64,000 nucleotides of DNA from Chitinispirillales bacterium (GTDB taxonomy: Bacteria > Fibrobacterota > Chitinivibrionia > Chitinivibrionales > Chitinispirillaceae): the NCBI GenBank assembly GCA_031254105.1, contig JAIRVB010000027.1, positions 1 through 64,000 on the forward strand, written 5' to 3'. The position numbers and the translations under genes are program-made. Positions 25,791 through 34,203 of this stretch are shown here, one piece after another (position 1 is the stretch's first letter; each line of letters begins with the position of its first letter). Below the pieces are notes generated by a model that was given only the letters and a program-made list of their open reading frames with translations, was not told where the DNA came from and did no database searches.

Positions 25791-26073
25791 CTCTTTGTAA
25801 GGACGGCTATTCGCTGGCCGCTCTCTTCTCTGGTATACAACACATTAACATAAATATATAATAAATTATGCGGCATTATAAAAATATCTTAAGTCGCGCC
25901 TCTAAAAACCTGACCGGGGGATAGTGCCGGGCCTTTTTCCACCTCCTTGCGCTGGCTTTTTGCCGATACTTTTAAGTATTTGCCGCAAAACCCGCCTTGG
26001 TTGGTAAAAAAATTGCCTGGCATCCCATCATGACGGGTTTTTAGAAGCGTCCTTAATAAAAGCGGGAGTAGAT

Positions 26074-27129
26074 ATGCGGGCTATCCGTGCAATATTGGTT
26101 TTATTCGCGTTTCTTCTATTTAACGGTTGTTATCTCGGTAAGCAGGGAGCAGCTCTTATGCGCCAGCAGCTAAGCGCAAAGAGCATGGATAAGATGCTGA
26201 AGAAAGATAATATAACTCCTGAGATGAAGGAATTTTTTCTGCTTGTGCGGGAGATAAAAAGCTTTGCGATGGACAGTATAGGGCTTAAGCGGAATAAAAA
26301 CTACCGCAATTATGTTAAGGCAGAGCGCGACTATATCGTTGATGTAGTAACAGCCTCAAGAGACGATGCGTTTGAATCTTACAAATGGTGGTTTCCCATT
26401 TTGGGCAATGTTTCGTATAAAGGCTTTTTTGATAGAAAAGACGCGCAGAAAGAAGCTGCGAGGATTATTAAAAAAGGCGGATATGATGTTCACATAGGAG
26501 CCGCAAGCGCTTTTAGTACGCTTGGTTTTTTCAGCGATCCGGTTTACTCTTTTATGATTAACTATAGCGTATACGATCTGGCGTCTTTAATTATACATGA
26601 GCAGATGCACGCGACAGTGTATATAAAGAGTCAAACTCAGTTGAGCGAAGAGATGGCTACGTTTATCGGAGACGAGGGCGGTTTATTATTTGTAAAAAAG
26701 AAATTCGGGGAGAATTCGGATCAATACAAAACCGCGCTTCTTTCAAAAGAGGATTATGCCGCATATATCTCACTTATGCGTTCTTTATACAATGAATTAA
26801 AAACGCTTTATGAGAGTAATGCGGGGAGAGAGTATAAACTTGCGCAAAAGGAGCTGATAATAAGCCGTTTTAAAAATGGTATTATTGAGAGCTATGACTC
26901 GCTCTTCCATACCCCCCGTTACAGGGGACTCGAGAGAGCCAGTATAAATAACGCAAACATAGCTGCCCGCATGACTTATAATAAAGATTTGGTTTTGTTT
27001 TATGAGCTTTATGTGAGCAGGGGTATGGATTTGGCTGAAACAGTGCGGGAACTCAGGGCGCTCAAAAAGGTTAAGAAAAACCATAAGGAATATCTAAGGA
27101 AAAGGATTCAGGTTAATACGGATTTTTAA
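26074..27129 (+). CDS. Lipoprotein predicted aminopeptidase (PF10023-like)
   Basis: A 351-residue protein. The signal peptide ends LLFNGC, a lipobox-like site. Residues ~165-185 hold the zinc motif HEQMH (HExxH) followed after about 20 residues by EEMATFIGDEGG, the arrangement of the PF10023 putative aminopeptidase family. LVREIKSFAMDSIGLKRNKNY near residue 65 also matches that family's N-terminal region. Probably anchored in the envelope and acting on peptides; the substrate is unknown. The 284-base gap before it contains nothing I could identify. Confidence 0.75.
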   Translation: MRAIRAILVLFAFLLFNGCYLGKQGAALMRQQLSAKSMDKMLKKDNITPEMKEFFLLVREIKSFAMDSIGLKRNKNYRNYVKAERDYIVDVVTASRDDAFESYKWWFPILGNVSYKGFFDRKDAQKEAARIIKKGGYDVHIGAASAFSTLGFFSDPVYSFMINYSVYDLASLIIHEQMHATVYIKSQTQLSEEMATFIGDEGGLLFVKKKFGENSDQYKTALLSKEDYAAYISLMRSLYNELKTLYESNAGREYKLAQKELIISRFKNGIIESYDSLFHTPRYRGLERASINNANIAARMTYNKDLVLFYELYVSRGMDLAETVRELRALKKVKKNHKEYLRKRIQVNTDF

Positions 27130-27186
27130 CTCCATGCACGTGTAACCGTATCCTTTCCCTTGTAAAGGAGTTCCGGAGTATTGTTT

Positions 27187-27522
27187 TTAAGAGTTTCGTT
27201 TTTTCTGTACTGTCAGAATATCTTCTATCTGATGCAGTATATAATTCTGATAATGCGGGCCAAGTTTATTAAAAACGCTGACCGCGCTATAAACTTTTGC
27301 CCAGTTAGCTTCCTTAAACGTATCACCGAAACCTGTTCTGAGCCAATCTTCATGTACCCCGAAGACAGAGCTGATAACCTTTACCGTACTTTTGGTTATG
27401 GCTTTCTTCCCCTGCTCAATTCCGGTGAGGTGTCCCTGCGTAATTCCGATTCTACTGCCGAATTCAACTTGCGTCAGCTTAAGAGACTTTCTCAATAATT
27501 TGATGCGTTCATTAATAAACAT
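27187..27522 (-). CDS. XRE-family helix-turn-helix protein
   Basis: A 111-residue protein with an N-terminal Cro/C1-type HTH (RIKLLRKSLKLTQVEFGSRI, ITQGHLTGIEQGKKAITKST) and the WLRTGFGDTF segment that commonly follows the HTH in phage-repressor-like regulators. The C-terminal half is a short helix-rich tail. Likely a DNA-binding transcriptional regulator; no obvious target operator was recognised. Confidence 0.85.
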   Translation of the reverse strand: MFINERIKLLRKSLKLTQVEFGSRIGITQGHLTGIEQGKKAITKSTVKVISSVFGVHEDWLRTGFGDTFKEANWAKVYSAVSVFNKLGPHYQNYILHQIEDILTVQKKRNS

Positions 27523-27618
27523 AGATCCCTTCCTTATTTGGGTTAAGTAATCAAATAATTATAAACTAGGCGGTATGAAGGCATTTTACCAGTGTAACAC
27601 CTTAAATATATAATTGTA

Positions 27619-28398
27619 CTATAAGGGGATGCCAACTTTTATTATTTTAAAAATATTTTTTATCAGAGCGGCCGACAGCTCCCGCTCAGAGATTCTCAGA
27701 AGTTTTGCGATTTCTGTCGCGGTGTGTATAAGGAACGCAGGGCAGTTCACTTTACCTCTGTGGGGAGATGGGGCAAGGTAAGGGGAGTCGGTTTCAATCA
27801 GCAGTCTGTCAATTGGAATGAAAGGTATGAGATTGGCCAGATGGGAATTTTTATACGTGATTATTCCCGATATTGATATATAATAACCGCATTCCAGTAT
27901 ATACTCGGCAGCTTCCCTGTCGCCGGTAAAACAATGGAAGACAGCTTTTGAAACTCCTGTTTCGCGGCAGATCTCTGCGGTGCGTTTTTCCATTCCGCGC
28001 GAATGCACAATTGCTGTAACTCCGGTTTGAGCCGCAAGTTGGAGTTGCTTTATAAAAACGGGCATCTGCAGCTCAAGCGGCGGATAGCGCGGGTTGGCGC
28101 AGTCAAGGCCGATCTCCCCAATAGCAACGGTTAATGGATCGGAGAGCATCACCTCTATTTTATCCGCCCAGGTTTCATCCTGAGTAATTACGTCAAAAGG
28201 GGAGATCCCCACCGCGGCTCTGAGATGCTGCGGGAAGCGTTTGCACTGACGCAGCACTGTTTGAGCTGTGTCAACAGATACGGAAGTGTTGATTATTAGA
28301 TTGACGCCCTTGGAAGCCGATTCGGCGATCAGTGTCTCAAGGGCAGCGTCGGAACAGTCAAAGAGGTGTGCGTGAGTGTCTATCCACGCACAGTTCAT
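27619..28398 (-). CDS. tatD: TatD-family metal-dependent hydrolase
   Basis: A 259-residue TatD-family deoxyribonuclease. Metal ligands are in IDTHAHLF (residues ~6-13), GEIGLDC, AIVHSRGMEKR, VFHCFTGD and LIETDSPYLAPSPHRG. Its start codon overlaps the stop of the RodZ-like gene (ATGA at 28395-28398), so maf, the RodZ-like gene and tatD form one minus-strand operon. Confidence 0.95.
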   Translation of the reverse strand: MNCAWIDTHAHLFDCSDAALETLIAESASKGVNLIINTSVSVDTAQTVLRQCKRFPQHLRAAVGISPFDVITQDETWADKIEVMLSDPLTVAIGEIGLDCANPRYPPLELQMPVFIKQLQLAAQTGVTAIVHSRGMEKRTAEICRETGVSKAVFHCFTGDREAAEYILECGYYISISGIITYKNSHLANLIPFIPIDRLLIETDSPYLAPSPHRGKVNCPAFLIHTATEIAKLLRISERELSAALIKNIFKIIKVGIPL

Positions 28399-28985
28399 GG
28401 CCGGGGGGGCTGCCTTTTAACAATGCTTGTGTCGCGTACTTCCGGAGTTGCCAGAGCAGCCACTAAGCTGTCACTGTCAGCGCCTGATTCGATGCTTACA
28501 GGGATGATTGCATCTGTTTTGTCCTCAATTTCAATAGCGGCTTCTTCCGGAGTTGTTATCCACCCTTTTTGATTTGCGACAAAGGCAAACAGGGCGAGCA
28601 TTACTATCAGAACAGCGGCAATTGCCAGAGTAGGATTCTTTTTCTCCTCATACTTACGCATGCTTATCTCAATTTTGTTGTCTTTTCTGTAATCTGAACC
28701 GCTCACACCCCGCTCTTTATAGAATTCCTGCAGAATGCTGTCTGAGTCAAGCGAAAGGTATTTTGTCAGCGATCTGAGATATACTCTTACATAAGGATCG
28801 GCGGGCAGAGCATCGTATTCGCTCGACTCCAGCGCCTTAATATAATTCACGTTGAGTTTGAGATCCTTGGCAATTGTTTCCACTGTAATTCTGCGGGTAA
28901 TGCGCTCTTTTCTCAGGATATCGCCGATACGGTCCTTAGCTTCAACTGGAGCTGCCGCAACGTTTTTTTCATTTTCCTTAGGCAT
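28395..28985 (-). CDS. RodZ-like helix-turn-helix membrane protein
   Basis: About 196 residues from the ATG encoding MPKENEKN (an eight-codon longer frame to 29009 also exists). The N-terminal HTH_25 domain reads LRKERITRRITVETIAKDL, VNYIKALESSEYDALPADPY and VRVYLRSLTKYL, as in RodZ. A membrane segment (LAIAAVLIVMLALFAFVA) follows near residue 130. The C-terminal periplasmic part is very short, lacking the usual DUF4115 domain. RodZ links MreB to cell shape. It overlaps maf by eight bases. Confidence 0.8.
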   Translation of the reverse strand: MPKENEKNVAAAPVEAKDRIGDILRKERITRRITVETIAKDLKLNVNYIKALESSEYDALPADPYVRVYLRSLTKYLSLDSDSILQEFYKERGVSGSDYRKDNKIEISMRKYEEKKNPTLAIAAVLIVMLALFAFVANQKGWITTPEEAAIEIEDKTDAIIPVSIESGADSDSLVAALATPEVRDTSIVKRQPPRP

Positions 28986-29592
28986 TCTTATCAAATTCCT
29001 TTCGAACAAACTGTTTGAACAGATTCAAAGTGGCTGTCACGGGAAGTCCCATCACGTTGTAGTAACAGCCTTCTATTCTATCTACAAAAGTCATAGCCTT
29101 TCCCTGGATGGCATAGGCGCCAGCCTTATCTTTGTATTCCGGTAAGCTGAGGTACTTATTAAGTTCCTCTTCGCTTAAGCATCTGAAGTAGACGGTGGTG
29201 TAACTTGTCGCCGATTCTTCAAAGCCTGTTTCCGCACACACAAGCGCTATCGCGGTAATAACTGTGTGGCTTGAACCGCTGAGCATCCGCAACATATCAG
29301 CGGCCTTATCCCTGTCTGAGGGCTTTCCCATTACTCTTGTTCCCTTAACAACCACAGTATCGGCTCCAAGCGTCAGTGCGTCGGCGCGTTTTTGAGCCGC
29401 ACAGAGCGCTTTTGCGTTTGCCAGTCTGCGCAAAGAGTTATCCAGATCATCGGGATTTATATAAGAATCCTCATCTGCTATCCCGGGAGCTGCGATTTCA
29501 AAGTTTATTCCCATTAAGGAGAGAATTTCACTGCGCCGCGGTGAACAGGACGCCAGAATAACCGGCCGGTTTATATTAGCTGATTCTATCAT
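28978..29592 (-). CDS. maf: Maf-like nucleoside triphosphate pyrophosphatase
   Basis: A 204-residue Maf protein, a house-cleaning pyrophosphatase acting on dTTP/UTP-type or modified nucleotides and affecting septation. Signatures are LASCSPRRSEIL (residues ~13-24), TLGADTVVV, GKPSDRDKAADML and the closing YNVMGLPV. The ordering maf, RodZ-like, tatD places it first in a cell-division and shape related operon. Confidence 0.93.
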   Translation of the reverse strand: MIESANINRPVILASCSPRRSEILSLMGINFEIAAPGIADEDSYINPDDLDNSLRRLANAKALCAAQKRADALTLGADTVVVKGTRVMGKPSDRDKAADMLRMLSGSSHTVITAIALVCAETGFEESATSYTTVYFRCLSEEELNKYLSLPEYKDKAGAYAIQGKAMTFVDRIEGCYYNVMGLPVTATLNLFKQFVRKEFDKNA

Positions 29593-29637
29593 ACATAAAT
29601 ATACTATGAAAGCAGTCGGAACAACAAAAAATCAATG

Positions 29638-29762
29638 CAGAAATAAAATGGCAGAATGCAGAAATGGAAGACAAAATACAAAAATAGAAAATACTTAATA
29701 ATACAACAAAAACATTATCGTTTCTTAATCTTTTATTTCTGCATTCTGCCATTTTATTTCTG
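29638..29762. repeat. Dispersed palindromic repeat overlapping the hydE 3' end
   Basis: Arms of 27 bases are perfect inverted copies (29638-29664 and 29736-29762; unit CAGAAATAAAATGGCAGAAT and following), with 71 bases between. The interior (29686-29718) is the inverted form of the core at 6332 and 46656. The right arm covers the hydE stop codon and its last eleven or so codons. Confidence 0.8.
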
Positions 29763-30843
29763 TACTGAAATGCTTGGAATCCCCCCAGTCATCTAAGGCG
29801 GTTTCCCGCCCCAAAGAAAGTATCCTCAAATCAAGCTGCTTTCTAAGCTCCTCCGAACTTTCATCAAGAAAGGGTTTGTTTTCGTAGAGAAGGTAGTCCC
29901 GCCTCACATTTACAGGTGTGGTCTGAGGCATAATTATATTAGCCCCATAGCGCAAACCCATCTCCCGCCCATCATCTCTCAGAGCCTGAAGCGCGGTGGT
30001 AGAGGCGATGTTGACATCTTTAAGAACAAGGCGGCATACAGCGATCATCAAAAGTGAAGTATGGTAAATTTTATCCCTGTTGATATTGAAATAATCGGTA
30101 TAGACATTCATAGGCGTATCCCTGTGCACTATGTAGGGCCCCATGCCTATCATATCAACATCCATCTTTTTAAAAAACAGAATATCATCAGCCAGGTTTT
30201 CAGCTGTTTGACCGGGAAGGCCGATCATAACGCCTGTTCCCACTTGAAAGCCGATTCGTTTGAGGGCGCTAAGGCAGCCAGTCCTTTTTTCCAAACTCTG
30301 TGACGGAGGATGAATAGAAGAAAATAACTGTGGTGAAGAACTTTCGACACGCAGAAGGTAGCGGTGGGCGCCCGCTTTGAAAAACCGTTCGTAAACTTGC
30401 GGACTCTGCTCTCCAATACTAAGAGTAACTCCTGCTCCTTTGGGAAGCTTCTGAGAGACAGTAGCAGATTTTATCTCTTTAATCACCTCTTCCACAAAAT
30501 CCACAAACGCGGCGTCATGCCGTTCTCCGCTCTGAAGCACTACAGAACCATACCCCTGCTCCGCGCACCACCGCGCAGCGGATATAATCTCCTCTTTGGA
30601 GAGCATAAAACGCTTTACCGCGCTGTTGCTTTTCCTGATTCCGCAATAATGGCAGTCGCAAACACAATTATTGGAAAACTCCACAAGCCCGCGGTAAAAC
30701 ACTTTTGACCCGCATTTATAAAGCAGCGCCTGCTCCGCTTTCTCCCGAATAAGCTCTATATCAACAGGATCATCAGCGATAAGAAGCCTGATGATATCAT
30801 CCCGGGTAAAATTGTCTTTTTGCAGTATGCTTTTTATGTTCAT
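29725..30843 (-). CDS. hydE: [FeFe]-hydrogenase H-cluster radical SAM maturase HydE
   Basis: A 372-residue radical SAM protein that helps build the dithiomethylamine-bridged diiron part of the [FeFe]-hydrogenase H-cluster. The [4Fe-4S] motif CVCDCHYC has its ligands at Cys60, Cys64 and Cys67. Other conserved segments are VLQSGERHD, the GVTLSIGEQ strand and MGPYIVHRDTPM. The final residues EIKWQNAEIKD are encoded inside an inverted repeat that also occurs elsewhere, so the native C terminus may have been altered. Third of the hydF-hydG-hydE series, 36 bases after hydG. Confidence 0.94.
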   Translation of the reverse strand: MNIKSILQKDNFTRDDIIRLLIADDPVDIELIREKAEQALLYKCGSKVFYRGLVEFSNNCVCDCHYCGIRKSNSAVKRFMLSKEEIISAARWCAEQGYGSVVLQSGERHDAAFVDFVEEVIKEIKSATVSQKLPKGAGVTLSIGEQSPQVYERFFKAGAHRYLLRVESSSPQLFSSIHPPSQSLEKRTGCLSALKRIGFQVGTGVMIGLPGQTAENLADDILFFKKMDVDMIGMGPYIVHRDTPMNVYTDYFNINRDKIYHTSLLMIAVCRLVLKDVNIASTTALQALRDDGREMGLRYGANIIMPQTTPVNVRRDYLLYENKPFLDESSEELRKQLDLRILSLGRETALDDWGDSKHFSTEIKWQNAEIKD

Positions 30844-30879
30844 TCTGTTTTATTTGCTTTGTGCGCTGTAATTTATAAT

Positions 30880-32391
30880 TTAAAAATATAGGTCTCTCTC
30901 TCCGCCGGAAGTGCGGTTGTAATAATCAATAAAAGTATCAAAAATTTTCGGAACCTTTATTTTAACATCTTCTATCTCTTTACGGATAATTTTTTCTCCA
31001 AGTTCCTTTGTCTCGGGACTTGCGAAATCATCAAGCCATTCCCTGAAGGTGATTACGGCGTTAAGCTTGCAAAGTTTCCCTTCGGCTCCTGTGCGAAGAG
31101 AATCCATTATACACTCACCAGTTCTGCCGCAGCGGTAGCCCGCTGTGCAAAATGAGGTGATATACCCCATAAGAGCAAGCTCTTTTACCACATCGTCAAG
31201 GCTTCTGGTATCACCGAGAATGAACTGTTGACGGGTAGATTCCTGTAGTTTTTCCTTTACCCTGTTGTAAGCGCCAAGACCGATTTTGCTTGACGCATCG
31301 GTTTGCGTGATGCCAAGGTGGATAAGTGATTTACGCATCTGCGCGTTTTCGCGCGCGGTTAAAATCATACCCGCGTAAGGCACAGCAAGACGGATGACGG
31401 TTATTGCTTTTCGGAAATCTTCATCTTTGACAATATATTTGCTTCGCTGAACAAAAGGTGTGTTTTCGGCAGGTTCCAGACGGGGAAAAGAAATTGTATG
31501 GGGGCCGACTCCAAATCTCCTCTCAAGCTCTATTGCGTGGTGAAGCAATCCCATAACTTCAAACTTCCAGTCGTAAAGACCAAAAAGCGCTCCTATACCC
31601 ACATCATCAACTCCTGCTTCAATAGCCCTGTGCATGCAGTAAAGCCTCCACAAGTAATTGCTTTTGGGTCCGGGCGCGGGATGAACGGCGCCGTAAGTTT
31701 TTTTATGGTAAGTTTCCTGAAATACCTGATAAGTTCCAATACCAACCTTATCAAGCATGGCAAGCTCTTCTATACTTAAGGGAGAAGCGTTAACGTTCAC
31801 CCTTCTTATGCAGGCGGATTTATCTCCGCCTTTAATTTTTGCGTTTACACTGTAAACAGTTTCTATCGTAGAAGCTATATAATCGGCATCAGACTCAGGG
31901 TGTTCTCCGTAAACAACGACAAGACGCTTGTGACCGATTTGTCCGGCCAGCACATAAACCTCACTGCGTACTTCGTCAAGAGTAAGCGTGCCTCTGGAAA
32001 CAGAATCGTTACCGGTTCTCAGCCCGCAGTAAAGACAGTTGTTTACACATGTGGTGCTGAGATAGAGTGGGGCGAATGTCACTATGCGGTTATCGTAAAC
32101 GGCCCTTTTTATCGCTCCTGCGGCAGCCTCCATCTCACTCCAAAGCTCAGGGTCTTTCACATTAAGCAGTACAGCCGCATCTTCAGGTAATAGTGTTTGA
32201 ATAGCAAGCGATTTTGCTATGATCTCTCTGACCTTAACCTTATCGGCAGCCTGCGTATAAGTATTATTGTTTTGAAGACTCTCTTCTATTTTATCATCAG
32301 GGATAAAATCTTTACCATCAGCGCCAAGGTATTTTTCCATTTGATCTGTATTGATTCTTTGCTTGATCCAGGAGTTAATTTCTGTTAACAT
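30880..32391 (-). CDS. hydG: [FeFe]-hydrogenase radical SAM tyrosine lyase HydG
   Basis: A 503-residue HydG, which cleaves tyrosine to supply CO and cyanide for the H-cluster. The radical SAM motif is CVNNCLYC near residue 112. The auxiliary-cluster end is present: CTAGYRCGRTGECIMD near residue 420. The VNASPLSIEELAMLDKVGIG and YQVFQETYHKKTYG segments are typical of this ThiH-related family. Slightly longer than usual (about 470) because of an N-terminal extension. About 165 bases separate it from hydF, a gap holding short hairpins only. Confidence 0.95.
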   Translation of the reverse strand: MLTEINSWIKQRINTDQMEKYLGADGKDFIPDDKIEESLQNNNTYTQAADKVKVREIIAKSLAIQTLLPEDAAVLLNVKDPELWSEMEAAAGAIKRAVYDNRIVTFAPLYLSTTCVNNCLYCGLRTGNDSVSRGTLTLDEVRSEVYVLAGQIGHKRLVVVYGEHPESDADYIASTIETVYSVNAKIKGGDKSACIRRVNVNASPLSIEELAMLDKVGIGTYQVFQETYHKKTYGAVHPAPGPKSNYLWRLYCMHRAIEAGVDDVGIGALFGLYDWKFEVMGLLHHAIELERRFGVGPHTISFPRLEPAENTPFVQRSKYIVKDEDFRKAITVIRLAVPYAGMILTARENAQMRKSLIHLGITQTDASSKIGLGAYNRVKEKLQESTRQQFILGDTRSLDDVVKELALMGYITSFCTAGYRCGRTGECIMDSLRTGAEGKLCKLNAVITFREWLDDFASPETKELGEKIIRKEIEDVKIKVPKIFDTFIDYYNRTSGGERDLYF

Positions 32392-32558
32392 CTTTTAATC
32401 CTTGAATAGAACGATTGTTTTGCCGGGGCGTTGCCCAGCCCCCATATATAGATTTTGATTTTAAAAATCGCGGGCGGCAGGTTGCCGTCCTTACATCAGA
32501 TTTCTTACTTTCAATTAAGCAGCGGAACGATCAATGATTGTTCCCTGCGTTAAATTCT

Positions 32559-33779
32559 TTATAATTCTCGAAACGGTTCCATCACCCTTTCAAACACCCC
32601 CTGAAAATACGAAATCGCAAGCCCATAATTTGTAATCGGCACACCTTTTTCCGCCGCTTCACTGCAGCGTGAAAGCATTTCCCGCCTGGTAAGCATACAA
32701 GCGCCGCAATGAATGATTAAAGAATACTGTTCAAGATCCCGCGGATAATCTCTCCCGCTGCACACGTCAATTTGCAGGTCAAGACCTGTATGCTGCCTTA
32801 ACCAGCGCGGTATCTTCACCCTGCCAATGTCATCTTCAGCGGCATGATGAGTGCAAGCCTCAGCAATCAGCACCCTGTCACATTTTTTAAGTTTGTTGAT
32901 AGAGGCAGCGCCTCCAGCCGCTTTTGTCAAATCACCCTTGAAGCGGGCAAACAAAACCGAAAATGTAGTGCACGGAACATCCTGCTCAGTTTGAGCAATA
33001 ACTTTTTGCACTACCTGAGAATCACATATGACAATATCTGGTTTTCCGCTGAGCATGGGCAAAACGGAACCATACTCCGATTCCTTCACAACCAAAGCCG
33101 CCGAATCACCATCAAGGATTTCTCTTATTGTTTGCACCTGCGGCATTATAAGCCGTCCCTTTGGGGCGCCCGCGTCAACAGGCACGACAAGCACCGCAAG
33201 CCCGCCTTTAGGGAAAAGATCCCGCACAAGTGTCTGCTTATGAGGTGATCCTTCTTCACCGCAAGCTGCTAAAATCTTCCCAAACGTATCTTTTACCGCT
33301 TCTTTTTCCGAGTTATCAATGTCAACACAGGAACAGCTCATTACGTGGGGAGTGACAGCGTTCAATTTCTTTTGAAAATCATCAGATAGGGGATAAACAT
33401 CTATTTTATTGACTATTATTACAAAGGGAACTTTTTTTAACAGCGCCTTCTCGCGCAGCCAATCCTCATATTCGCCCCAAAATCCATTCTCAGTAATCAC
33501 CGCAAACACATCCGCTCTGTCAAACACCGCCTCTGTCCGCTGTAACCGCTCTGTTGAAAGCCGCGAGCTGTCGTCTATTCCCGCGGTGTCAAGAAATACG
33601 ACCGGGCCCACAGGCCTGTACTCCATCACTTTCTCTACAACATCGGTAGTGGTGCCAGGCTGCGGGGAGACAATAGAGACCTTCTGCCCAGTTATCATGT
33701 TAAGGAAACTTGACTTGCCCACATTCGTGCGGCCAAATATCCCTATCTGAAATCTCAGAGATTTTGAGACATTATTCAC
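32559..33779 (-). CDS. hydF: [FeFe]-hydrogenase maturation GTPase HydF
   Basis: A 406-residue HydF, the scaffold that carries the H-cluster precursor. The N-terminal GTPase has GRTNVGKSS (P-loop), DTAGID and NKID. The C-terminal cluster-binding domain keeps the conserved His region (TCTHHAAED-like, CTHHAAEDD) and the HCGACMLTRREM motif with two Cys ligands. First gene of the maturase series. The hydrogenase itself is not in this window. A large GC-rich palindromic element lies immediately upstream. Confidence 0.95.
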   Translation of the reverse strand: MNNVSKSLRFQIGIFGRTNVGKSSFLNMITGQKVSIVSPQPGTTTDVVEKVMEYRPVGPVVFLDTAGIDDSSRLSTERLQRTEAVFDRADVFAVITENGFWGEYEDWLREKALLKKVPFVIIVNKIDVYPLSDDFQKKLNAVTPHVMSCSCVDIDNSEKEAVKDTFGKILAACGEEGSPHKQTLVRDLFPKGGLAVLVVPVDAGAPKGRLIMPQVQTIREILDGDSAALVVKESEYGSVLPMLSGKPDIVICDSQVVQKVIAQTEQDVPCTTFSVLFARFKGDLTKAAGGAASINKLKKCDRVLIAEACTHHAAEDDIGRVKIPRWLRQHTGLDLQIDVCSGRDYPRDLEQYSLIIHCGACMLTRREMLSRCSEAAEKGVPITNYGLAISYFQGVFERVMEPFREL

Positions 33780-33835
33780 TTGACGGACTCCTTGAGGAAC
33801 GCATTATTATTCCCCAATTTCCATTGTGGCTCTAT

Positions 33836-34032
33836 CCGCGCCCTGAAGGGGCGCACAACCGTTAGGTTGTCTCTATAACCCCGTGCTTTAGCGCGGGGTG
33901 GGATACACGCGTACAAAACGGCCGTTTGCACTGCACATATCTCCCTGCATAGCGTCCCCGCCGGAACGCCCCGCATTAAAACACGGGGCTGAAAAGACAG
34001 CCTGAGCGGCTGTGCGCCCCTTCAGGGCGCGG
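33836..34032. repeat. GC-rich multi-hairpin element
   Basis: Outer arms of 21 bases (33836-33856 and 34012-34032, unit CCGCGCCCTGAAGGGGCGCA with one further base) are perfect inverted copies, enclosing four smaller hairpins: ACAACC/GGTTGT, ACCCCGTGC/GCGCGGGGT, GCCCCG/CGGGGC and ACAGCC/GGCTGT. GC content is far above the neighbourhood. It occupies most of the 425-base gap between hydF and the xyloglucanase terminator. No gene is supported there. Confidence 0.75.
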
Positions 34033-34147
34033 GAGAGGGTGGTTCGATAGTGTAAAGCTCTAACGGATAATTTAGAATAAATATATATAATTCCTGATAT
34101 CCTCTGTATTTCGCTTTTAATAAAATTATATTTTTGGCGCTGTCAAT

Positions 34148-34177
34148 AAAAAAAGCCCTCTTGAGAGGGCTTTTTTT
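34148..34177. terminator. Bidirectional terminator of the xyloglucanase gene
   Basis: Stem GCCCTC/GAGGGC with loop TTGA, flanked by seven A on one side and seven T on the other, so it should work in both directions. It lies 27 bases past the minus-strand stop at 34204. Confidence 0.9.
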
Positions 34178-34203
34178 AAAGTAACAGAAACATAAAACCG
34201 TTA

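Noticed and set aside
25800-26070. Possible riboswitch upstream of the aminopeptidase-like lipoprotein
   Set aside because: Short GC-rich stretches suggested structure, but no known riboswitch core motif matched and the fold was not convincing by eye.
29725-33779. Hydrogenase structural gene expected beside hydEFG
   Set aside because: No frame near the maturases carries H-cluster motifs; the hydrogenase must be elsewhere in the genome, so no feature is given.
33776-33976. 66-codon minus-strand frame overlapping the GC-rich palindrome
   Set aside because: It is a by-product of the multi-hairpin element and overlaps the hydF start region; proline/arginine-rich translation with no domain.
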